Assembly (NCBI RefSeq): GCF_003206645.1
Contig: NZ_PZJP01000002.1
Location: forward strand, 62,205-126,204
Length of the DNA: 64,000 nucleotides
Source of the DNA: Salinicola aestuarinus
GTDB lineage: Bacteria; Pseudomonadota; Gammaproteobacteria; Pseudomonadales; Halomonadaceae
Direction: 5' to 3'
In this document: piece after piece, positions 57,608 through 64,000 of the stretch
Numbering within the stretch: the stretch's first letter is position 1
Layout of the letters: each line of letters opens with the position of its first letter
The notes under the pieces: generated by a model
What the model was told of the DNA's origin: nothing
Seen by the model: the letters and a program-made list of their open reading frames with translations, nothing else
The model's database searches: none
Translations under genes and position numbers: made by a program

Positions 57608-57688
57608 TCGCGTCACACCAGCGTTTTTATTGTCTGTCGGTCGGCGTGATGGCGCCGGCCGTATCCGTATCGAATCGAGGAGATCGCA

Positions 57689-58015
57689 ATGTTAAAGGGT
57701 GGCATGGGTAACCTGATGAAGCAGGCTCAGGAAATGCAGGAAAAGATGCAGAAGGTTCAGGAAGAGATCGCCGAGATGGAAGTGGACGGCGAAGCCGGTG
57801 CCGGCATGATCAAGGTCACCATGAATGGCCGGCACGACCTGACCCGCGTCACTATCGATCCCTCCGTGATGGAGGAAGACAAGGAGCTTCTGGAAGACCT
57901 GCTGGCAGCAGCGGTCAACGACGCCTCCCGCAAGATCGAGACGCAGTCGAAATCGCGCATGGAAGAAGCCTCTTCCGGGCTCAATCTGCCACCGGGCATG
58001 AAGATGCCGTTCTGA
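57689..58015 (+). CDS. ybaB: Nucleoid-associated protein YbaB/EbfC
   Basis: A 108-residue DNA-binding dimer with tweezer-like fold, beginning [20 protein letters not shown] and containing [20 protein letters not shown], the family core. Sits between dnaX and recR as in most bacteria. Ends MKMPF as E. coli YbaB. Confidence 0.96.
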   Translation: MLKGGMGNLMKQAQEMQEKMQKVQEEIAEMEVDGEAGAGMIKVTMNGRHDLTRVTIDPSVMEEDKELLEDLLAAAVNDASRKIETQSKSRMEEASSGLNLPPGMKMPF

Positions 58016-58620
58016 TGAGTTTTTCCCCGCTCGTTGACCAGCTCCTCGAGACACTGCGTGTGTTGCCCGGTGTCGGGCCCAAGACGGCGCAACGTATGGC
58101 GCTGCATCTGCTGGAGCGCGACCGTCATGGTGGGCGGCGCCTGGCCGAAACGCTGGTGACCGCCATTGAAAAGGTCGGCTACTGTGAACGGTGCCGCACC
58201 CTGACCGAGGAGACAGTCTGCGGCGTCTGCCGCGACGCTCGGCGCGACACGGGCTCGCTGTGTATCGTCGAGTCGCCGGCAGACATGCTGGCGATCGAGC
58301 AGGCGGGTGGTTTTCGCGGGCTTTACTTCGTACTTCACGGTCACCTCTCGCCGCTCGACGGTATCGGCCCCGACGACATCGGGCTGGATCATCTCGAAGC
58401 GCGTCTGCTGGAGGAGCCGGTGACCGAGATCATTCTCGCCACCAATCCCACCGTCGAAGGCGAGGCCACGGCGCATTACATTGCCGAGCATCTTGCCGAT
58501 CGGGACGCCAATGTTTCGCGTCTGGCCTATGGTGTGCCCATGGGGGGCGAGCTCGAGTACGTCGATGGCGGCACCCTGACGCGTGCTTTTCAGGGGCGAC
58601 AGCCCTTCGCTCGTGAGTGA
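58015..58620 (+). CDS. recR: Recombination mediator RecR
   Basis: RecR forms a clamp with RecO and RecF to load RecA on gapped DNA. The 201-residue protein has a helix-hairpin-helix ([17 protein letters not shown]), the C4 zinc finger C57, C60, C69, C72, the Toprim start [13 protein letters not shown] and the C-terminal Walker-B-like tail. Its ATG shares one base with the ybaB stop. Confidence 0.97.
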   Translation: MSFSPLVDQLLETLRVLPGVGPKTAQRMALHLLERDRHGGRRLAETLVTAIEKVGYCERCRTLTEETVCGVCRDARRDTGSLCIVESPADMLAIEQAGGFRGLYFVLHGHLSPLDGIGPDDIGLDHLEARLLEEPVTEIILATNPTVEGEATAHYIAEHLADRDANVSRLAYGVPMGGELEYVDGGTLTRAFQGRQPFARE

Positions 58621-58680
58621 AAATCCTCCCGACCCTTGTTTCTTACCCGCCATTGCCAACACCGTTGGCCCAGGAACCGA

Positions 58681-59808
58681 ATGACAGTCGATTACGCCCT
58701 TCAGTGGGTCGATGATGCCGAGACGCTGGCCGCGGCTGCCGCTGCGCTGGCGGATGCCGATATTATCGCGGTGGACACCGAGTTCTTCCGCGAGACCAGC
58801 TTTTTCCCGGTCCCGGCGCTGATTCAGCTGACGGCGGGTGAGACCGTCTATCTGGTCGATCCTCAGGCGGTCGAGGCCGATGAGGGCATGCGCCGGCTAC
58901 TGTCCGGTGGCCCGCTCAAGCTGATTCACGCCTGCAGCGAGGATCTCGAAGTGCTTGCCATGTGGTCCGGCGTCGAGCTTGCCCCGATGGTGGATACCCA
59001 GATCGCCGAGTCGTTGCTCGGCACGGATACCGCGATCGGCTATCGACGTCTGGTTCAGGCGCGCTGTGGGGTCGACATCCCTAAGGAAGAGACGCGTTCC
59101 AACTGGCTGGAGCGCCCGCTCTCGCCGGCGCAGCTCGACTATGCGGCGCTGGATGTGGTCTTCCTGCTGCCGATCTGGGAGCAACAGCGCGCGGCATTGG
59201 TGGCGCGTTCACGCCTCGACTGGCTCGCCGAGGAGTGCGCCACCATCAGTGGCGCGCGTGAGGCGGCGGTGCCGGAGCGTTGGTATCTGCGACACCGTCA
59301 GCTGTGGCGACTGACACCCCGACAGATTGAGGCTTATCGACAGCTTGCCGCCTGGCGCGAGCGCGAGGTGCGTCGGCGCGATACCCCGCGGGGATGGCTG
59401 GCCAAGGACGGCGTACTTTTCGCCGTGGCCGAGGCGATGCCCAAGAACCGCTACGAGCTGGCCGCGGTCGAAGGCGTGACGCCGTCGCTGGTCAAGCGCG
59501 AGGGCGACGCGCTGCTCGAGCGCGTCAAAGCGGCTCACCAGTGTGAAGAAAGCGAGTTGCCGCCGGCTGTGCCGATGCCCACGACGCCTGCGTTCAAGCG
59601 TCGCATGAAAGCCCTCAAGCAGGTGGTCAATGACGAGGCTCAGACCCTCGAACTGGCGCCGGAGCGGCTCGCCAATCGGGCCGAGATGGAGGCGCTGACC
59701 AGTGCAAATCTCGCCACCGATGCGCTACCGCTTCCCGGCGGCTGGCGGGGAGAACGTCTGGCCGAGCGCTGGCGCGCCGCGCTCGCCGAGGTGGAGGCCG
59801 ACGCATGA
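58681..59808 (+). CDS. rnd: Ribonuclease D
   Basis: A 3'-5' exoribonuclease that trims tRNA and other stable RNA ends. From ATG at 58681 it has 375 residues: the DEDDy exonuclease domain with AVDTEFFRE (D-x-E), IHACSEDLEVL (D) and YAALDVVFLLPIW (Y, D), followed by HRDC domains. Downstream ycgL overlaps by 4 bases. Confidence 0.95.
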   Translation: MTVDYALQWVDDAETLAAAAAALADADIIAVDTEFFRETSFFPVPALIQLTAGETVYLVDPQAVEADEGMRRLLSGGPLKLIHACSEDLEVLAMWSGVELAPMVDTQIAESLLGTDTAIGYRRLVQARCGVDIPKEETRSNWLERPLSPAQLDYAALDVVFLLPIWEQQRAALVARSRLDWLAEECATISGAREAAVPERWYLRHRQLWRLTPRQIEAYRQLAAWREREVRRRDTPRGWLAKDGVLFAVAEAMPKNRYELAAVEGVTPSLVKREGDALLERVKAAHQCEESELPPAVPMPTTPAFKRRMKALKQVVNDEAQTLELAPERLANRAEMEALTSANLATDALPLPGGWRGERLAERWRAALAEVEADA

Positions 59809-60098
59809 GTCACGCTCGCCACCTGATCTGCGACATCGTGAAGAGCCCGCGTCACGACGAGATGTATCTTTATCTCGACAAGACGCAAGGCATGGAGCCC
59901 GTGCCGGCGGCGCTACGCGAGCGTTTCGGCAAGCCCATGGCGGTGATGACGCTGCTGCTGCGGCCGGAGCGACCGCTGGCGCGGGTCGATGTCGCCAAGG
60001 TGATCGAATCGATTCGCCGTCAGGGCTTCTATCTGCAGATGCCGCCGGCGAAGGCGCCTTACCTGCTGGACCTTTTTACGCCCCGGGATGAGGTGTGA
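59805..60098 (+). CDS. ycgL: YcgL domain protein
   Basis: A 97-residue soluble alpha/beta protein with the YcgL core CDIVKSPRHDEMYLYLDK and IRRQGFYLQMPP. Function unknown; commonly linked to rnd and ycgN in gammaproteobacteria. The ATG overlaps the rnd stop (ATGA). Confidence 0.92.
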   Translation: MSHARHLICDIVKSPRHDEMYLYLDKTQGMEPVPAALRERFGKPMAVMTLLLRPERPLARVDVAKVIESIRRQGFYLQMPPAKAPYLLDLFTPRDEV

Positions 60099-60142
60099 TC
60101 GCGCCGTGAGACACCACCTTGCCGTTGACGAAGAGGGCCGCC

Positions 60143-60595
60143 ATGCGTGAGCGATTCTGGGAGCGATTCTCTCTCGAGGAGCTGACCGAACCCGAGTGGG
60201 AAGCGCTCTGCGATGGCTGTGGCAAGTGCTGCCTGGTCAAGATGGAGCACCCGGAAACCGGCGACGTGGCGACGCTCAACGTTGCCTGCCGCCTGCTGGA
60301 TACGGATACCTGTCGCTGCAGCGATTACCCCAATCGTTTCGACACAGTGCCGGAGTGCACCCAGCTCGGTCTGCACAACCTGTCGAGCTTTCGCTGGCTG
60401 CCACACAGCTGCGCCTATCGTCGGCTCTCCGAAGGGCGCAAATTGGCGAGCTGGCATCCGCTGCGAAAGGGAGATACGACGCGCATGCACGAGCGGGGCA
60501 TGAGCGTGCGCCATTTTGCCGTCAGTGAGACCGAGGTCGACGAGGCGGATTGGGAGTCCCACATCATCGAGATCATCCCCCTGACCGATCCCTGA
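60143..60595 (+). CDS. ycgN: YcgN family cysteine cluster protein
   Basis: A 150-residue protein starting MRERFWERFSLEELTEPEWE with the cysteine motif CDGCGKCCLVKME and further Cys at CRLLDTDTC and CSDYPNR, which belongs to the UPF0260/YkgJ-like metal- or Fe-S-binding group. Function unknown. A purine-rich GAAGAGGG precedes the ATG; an upstream TTG is possible. Between here and the convergent peptidase is a weak CTCGCCG/CGGCGAG hairpin. Confidence 0.9.
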   Translation: MRERFWERFSLEELTEPEWEALCDGCGKCCLVKMEHPETGDVATLNVACRLLDTDTCRCSDYPNRFDTVPECTQLGLHNLSSFRWLPHSCAYRRLSEGRKLASWHPLRKGDTTRMHERGMSVRHFAVSETEVDEADWESHIIEIIPLTDP

Positions 60596-60704
60596 CGGCG
60601 GCACTGCGTCAGAGGGCGGTCTGAAAGCCTGCCTGAATCCATCACTCGTCAGCACGCCAGATCTCGCCGGCATTGTCGTCGGCGAGCGATTCTCGTCGAG
60701 CCCG

Positions 60705-62831
60705 TCAGTCGGCTGGTGCCGTGTCCAGCGAACTGTCGGCGCCCAGCGCCCAAAGAATGAAAGCGTCCTGACGGGCGTTGTCCCGCCATGCCTTGAAACG
60801 GCCCGACGCGCCGCCGTGGCCGGCCGCCATGTCGGTGCGCAGCAGCACGGGGCCGCGCGCGCTGCCGAGCTCGGTCAGACGGGCATAGAGCTTCGCCGGC
60901 TCCCAATAGGGAACGCGGGAGTCGTGCCAGCTCCCTTGAAGCAGCACGCTCGGGTAGGGCTGCGCGGTCAGGTTGTCCAGCGGCGAGTAGTCGCGAATCC
61001 GGCCGCGGACCGCCGGGTCGATCGGGTTGCCCCACTCGGTGTATTCCGCTGTGGTGAGCGGCAGATCCGGGTTCTCCATGGTCCGCAGCACATCGACGAA
61101 GGGCACGTCGAGTACTGCGGCGCAGAACGCTTCCGGCTCGAGATTGAGGCTTGCCCCCACCAGCAGGCCGCCGGCACTGGCGCCGTAGGCGGCGACGCGA
61201 TCGGGATCGGCAAGGCCTTCCTCCACCAGCGCATGACGGGCAGCGAGAAAGTCGCGAAAGCTGTTCGCCTTGTGCTCGAGCTTGCCGGCGAGATACCAGG
61301 GTTCGCCGCGATCGCCGCCACCGCGAACATGAGCGACGGCGAAGGCGATGCCCCGCGACAACAGCTCCAGGCGCGCCACGGAGAACCACGGCTCGAGCAC
61401 TTCGCCGTAGGCGCCGTAGCCGTAGAGCAGGGTTGGCATCGGCCCCTGATCGAGAAGGTCGGCGCGGGCCACCACGGAGACCGGGATGCGTTCGCCGTCG
61501 TGACCGGTGGCCCACAGCCGTCGACACACCAGGTCGGCCGGGCCGAGGTTGCCATGCAGTGGCTGCTCCTTGAGCAGGCGCTGCTGGCCGCTATCGAGGT
61601 CGTGTTCGACCCAGCGCACCGGTAGCGTGAACGACTCCTCGCGCAGATGCAGCTTGCGCTCGTCGAAGTTGGGTGTGTCCCCGAGCTCCAGGCTACAGGG
61701 CGCTTCCGGTAGCGGCAGGCGGTAGCCCGGCAGGCCGTCGCCTCGATCCTGCAATGTCCCGGTGCCGCTATCGCCGTCTGCGTCAGGGGAGAGCTCGATC
61801 GCCCGCAGATAGACCTGGGCCTCGAGATGATCGCGCTCGGTCAGGATCAACCCCCAGCTGAAGGCGTCGACGCCCTCGAGTGTCACCTCATCGCGATGCG
61901 GCACGAACGCCGACCAGTTGCCCGGGTCGGAAACTGGGGCGACGTCGAGTCGGAAGTGCGCGCCGTCACGGTTGTTCAGCACGTAGAAATGGTTGCCGCG
62001 GTGGTCGATCGCGTACTCGACGCCAGGCTCGCGAGGACGCACACAGTGCAAGCTGGCATCGGGGCGGTCCGCCGGCAGCAGGTAGCACTCCGAGGTCTCC
62101 TTGGAGGCCGTCTCCAGCACGATCCACTCTCTCGAGCGGGTCTTGTCGAAGCTGACCCAGAACTCGACATCACTCTCCTCGAAGAGCTTTTCGCAACGGT
62201 CGTCTTCCGGCCGCAAGCGCCAGATCGTCGACGGACGCTGGGTCGCGTCATAGCGCGTGAACAGCAGCGTGCGGTTGTCCTCGGCCCACAGCAGCTCCGG
62301 TCCCAGTCGGCGACGCAGCCGCTCCGGCTCGCCGTCCGGCAGCCGTTTTAGATACAGATCGAAGAACTCGTTGCCGCTGACGTCTTCGCTCCAGGCAAGC
62401 CAGTTCTCATCCGGTGAAATGGCCATGTCGCCAAGCTCGAGAAACTCATGGTCCTTCGAACGCGACTCCAGATCGAGCAGCAGCTCGGGCACCGCATCGG
62501 GCGCGAGCGACTGGCGCCACCAGAGCGGATAGTCGGCGTCGGCCGCGGTTTCGCTCCAGTAGCGGTAGCGTTCGATCGCCACGGGCAGCCCCACCACGGC
62601 CAGCTCTCGCCGGGCCAGGTGTCCCTGGTAAAGCGACTCTTCCAGCGCGAGCAGCGGCGAGAAAAAACGGTCGCTTTCGGTGTTGGCGGCTTTCAGGAAG
62701 GCCTTGACCTGCGGGTCGTCGCGGGATTCCAGCCAGTGCCAGTCCGGGTCGTCGTCGCGACGAAAGCGCGCGACGGGAAGGTCCTGGCGGGCGTTGGGCG
62801 AGGCATCGGATGACGAGGAAGTGCGAGACAT
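60705..62831 (-). CDS. ptrB: S9 family peptidase, oligopeptidase B-type (PtrB)
   Basis: A cytosolic serine oligopeptidase that cuts small peptides after basic residues. The 708-residue protein has an N-terminal beta-propeller (about 70-415) and a C-terminal alpha/beta hydrolase. The nucleophile S552 lies in YGASAGGLL, the acid in LQGSWHDSRVPYWEPAKL and the base in AAGHGGASGR. The EYTEWGNP and GYGAYGEVLEPWFSVARL blocks are typical of oligopeptidase B. E. coli PtrB has 686 residues. Stand-alone gene. Confidence 0.92.
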   Translation of the reverse strand: MSRTSSSSDASPNARQDLPVARFRRDDDPDWHWLESRDDPQVKAFLKAANTESDRFFSPLLALEESLYQGHLARRELAVVGLPVAIERYRYWSETAADADYPLWWRQSLAPDAVPELLLDLESRSKDHEFLELGDMAISPDENWLAWSEDVSGNEFFDLYLKRLPDGEPERLRRRLGPELLWAEDNRTLLFTRYDATQRPSTIWRLRPEDDRCEKLFEESDVEFWVSFDKTRSREWIVLETASKETSECYLLPADRPDASLHCVRPREPGVEYAIDHRGNHFYVLNNRDGAHFRLDVAPVSDPGNWSAFVPHRDEVTLEGVDAFSWGLILTERDHLEAQVYLRAIELSPDADGDSGTGTLQDRGDGLPGYRLPLPEAPCSLELGDTPNFDERKLHLREESFTLPVRWVEHDLDSGQQRLLKEQPLHGNLGPADLVCRRLWATGHDGERIPVSVVARADLLDQGPMPTLLYGYGAYGEVLEPWFSVARLELLSRGIAFAVAHVRGGGDRGEPWYLAGKLEHKANSFRDFLAARHALVEEGLADPDRVAAYGASAGGLLVGASLNLEPEAFCAAVLDVPFVDVLRTMENPDLPLTTAEYTEWGNPIDPAVRGRIRDYSPLDNLTAQPYPSVLLQGSWHDSRVPYWEPAKLYARLTELGSARGPVLLRTDMAAGHGGASGRFKAWRDNARQDAFILWALGADSSLDTAPAD

Positions 62832-63042
62832 GAGAAGGGGCGTATCCAGAAAGAGCGTCGGATTCAGGGGGCGTCAGCCTCGGCGCAAGGTGGCGACAAG
62901 AGGGTTCGGCCTTCGCTGACGGCGACGCGTCAGCGCCCGATGAGGAGTCATGCAAGCCACGCGTGGCGCACGGCCGGGCGGCTGTGCTTTGTGTACGTGG
63001 AGTGTACCATGTCCCAAATCGTCCGATTCGAGAGTCACCGTC

Positions 63043-63513
63043 ATGCTGTTTTCCGATTCCCTTCCACAGCTCTGGCTGACCTATGCCGGCGTGTCGCTGA
63101 TCGTGCTGGCGACGGGTTACCTGGGCATTCGTTTGCTGCCGCTGCTGCCCAGGCTGCTGTTCGTTGGCGTCGTCGCGGGCTGCCTCTGGATGGTCGCGCC
63201 CTTCACCTTGCCACTGCTCGAGCCAGGACAGAGCTACTCGGGGTTGGCGCCGGCAATCGTGGTGCTGGCGGTGGGGGTGCTCCAGCACGATGGCGGACAG
63301 GCGGCGGCGTCGCTGCCGCTACTGCTGCTCGGGGCGGCAGTCGGTGCCGTGGTGGGCCTTGTGGCCTGGCGTTTGCTGCGCCGGCGGCGCAATGACAACG
63401 CGCCTCGTGGCCGAGGCGACAAGGCAGAGGCGTCGGGGCGGTCCGAGCCTGCGTCACGTCGCAGCGAATCCCGTAGCGACGCGGAGGGTCGACGCGAGCC
63501 GACCGTCGGTTGA
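63043..63513 (+). CDS. Hypothetical small membrane protein
   Basis: A 156-residue protein with three or four hydrophobic helices (about 12-30, 34-54, 62-78 and 84-106) and a basic, disordered tail (RRRRNDNAPRGRGDKAEASGR). I do not recognise a family. ATG at 63043 is chosen because the hydrophobic body begins there; the longer frame from 62950 is not supported. Lies 85 bases before the VWA gene and may be co-transcribed with it. Confidence 0.65.
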   Translation: MLFSDSLPQLWLTYAGVSLIVLATGYLGIRLLPLLPRLLFVGVVAGCLWMVAPFTLPLLEPGQSYSGLAPAIVVLAVGVLQHDGGQAAASLPLLLLGAAVGAVVGLVAWRLLRRRRNDNAPRGRGDKAEASGRSEPASRRSESRSDAEGRREPTVG

Positions 63514-63598
63514 CGCCGTCGCCAACATCGAGGGCGGTCGCGCCGACACGGCTAGCCGCCAGGGGCAAGAACCTTGAAGGGCTGAGGATGGCAACTGT

Positions 63599-64000
63599 AT
63601 GCGTACGCTGAGGCTTCTATGCTGGCTGGTGCTGCTGGTCATGGCGACCCCAGTCATGGCGCAGAGCGAGCCGGCCTCGGGCTCTGCACCGGACGTACGC
63701 ATGGTCGTCGACGTCTCCGGCAGCATGAAGCAGAACGATCCCCAGAATCTGCGCGCCAATGCGCTGGGGTTCGCCGCTGCGCTGCTGCCGCCGAGCGCGA
63801 CCAGCTCGGTCTGGACCTTCGGCACGACGGTGGACAATCCGCTCCGCACCGGCGCGGTCGATGCCAGCTGGCGAGAGCTTGCCGACCGTCTGGCGCCGCG
63901 TCTTACCGACTACCAGCAGTTCACCGACATCGAACGCGCGCTTCGTCAGGCCGCCGATGACGACGTCGACGCCACGAGCCCGTTGGGGGGAGGGCGCGAT
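63599..64000 (+). CDS. Secreted von Willebrand factor A domain protein (partial)
   Basis: Open to the window end, so 134 residues only. A signal peptide (RLLCWLVLLVMATPVMA, cleaved before QSEP) is followed by a VWA domain with the metal-ion site DVSGSMK (D-x-S-x-S). VWA proteins bind partners through a divalent metal; the full protein may have further domains downstream. The role cannot be judged from this fragment. Confidence 0.85.
   Translation, partial: MRTLRLLCWLVLLVMATPVMAQSEPASGSAPDVRMVVDVSGSMKQNDPQNLRANALGFAAALLPPSATSSVWTFGTTVDNPLRTGAVDASWRELADRLAPRLTDYQQFTDIERALRQAADDDVDATSPLGGGRD

Overview
This is a GC-rich window (about 62% G+C in the one 60-base stretch I counted by hand) from a gammaproteobacterial chromosome. 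Acidic protein tails, the gene content and the gene order (secA-argJ-mutT-yacG-coaE-pil, gyrA-serC-pheA-tyrA/aroA-cmk-rpsA, ffs-dnaX-ybaB-recR) suggest a member of the Halomonadaceae (Halomonas, Salinicola, Chromohalobacter type). That placement is inferred from protein and synteny recognition, not from a search. Most of the window is core chromosome. I see no insertion sequence, prophage, CRISPR array, tRNA or rRNA. The first gene (secA) and the last (a von Willebrand A protein) are cut by the window edges.

Layout. 1-12.5 kb: the end of secA, argJ, a Nudix/ThiE-like fusion, then a minus-strand block yacG-coaE-pilD-pilC-pilB facing away from the pilin gene pilA, followed by a small hypothetical gene, a TrkH potassium transporter and a small kinase-like protein. 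12.5-15.5 kb: an acyltransferase coupled to rdgC, and a hotdog thioesterase. 15.6-25.5 kb: gyrA, serC, pheA, a tyrA-aroA fusion, cmk and rpsA, linking DNA topology, serine/aromatic biosynthesis and translation. 25.8-34.8 kb: an orphan gene, trmJ, groESL with a textbook heat-shock promoter, fxsA, a ComEA-like protein, pyrF, lapAB, ihfB, sdhE-cptA and two DUF883-type membrane-anchored proteins. 34.8-47 kb: an RND efflux pair, a YhiN-like flavoprotein, a yqjD-yqjE-yqjK operon, outer-membrane phospholipase pldA, a giant MscK-type channel and a DUF3072 protein.

47-54.3 kb is a tricarboxylate uptake locus. The tctCBA transporter is divergent from a tightly overlapping tctD-tctE-solute-binding-protein-tlyA operon, with a good sigma-70 promoter and an 8-bp inverted repeat in front of tctC. 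54.5-64 kb holds the 4.5S SRP RNA gene, a five-copy 16-bp tandem repeat, dnaX-ybaB-recR, rnd-ycgL-ycgN, an oligopeptidase B-type peptidase, a small membrane protein and the start of a VWA-domain protein.

The most notable signals are these: a near-perfect flagellar sigma-28 promoter upstream of the type IV pilin gene; an orphan periplasmic binding protein and an rRNA methyltransferase translationally coupled to the TctDE two-component system through TTG starts; three different short tandem-repeat arrays, all intergenic; a long imperfect hairpin between pldA and mscK; and three DUF883-type paralogues within about 7.6 kb.
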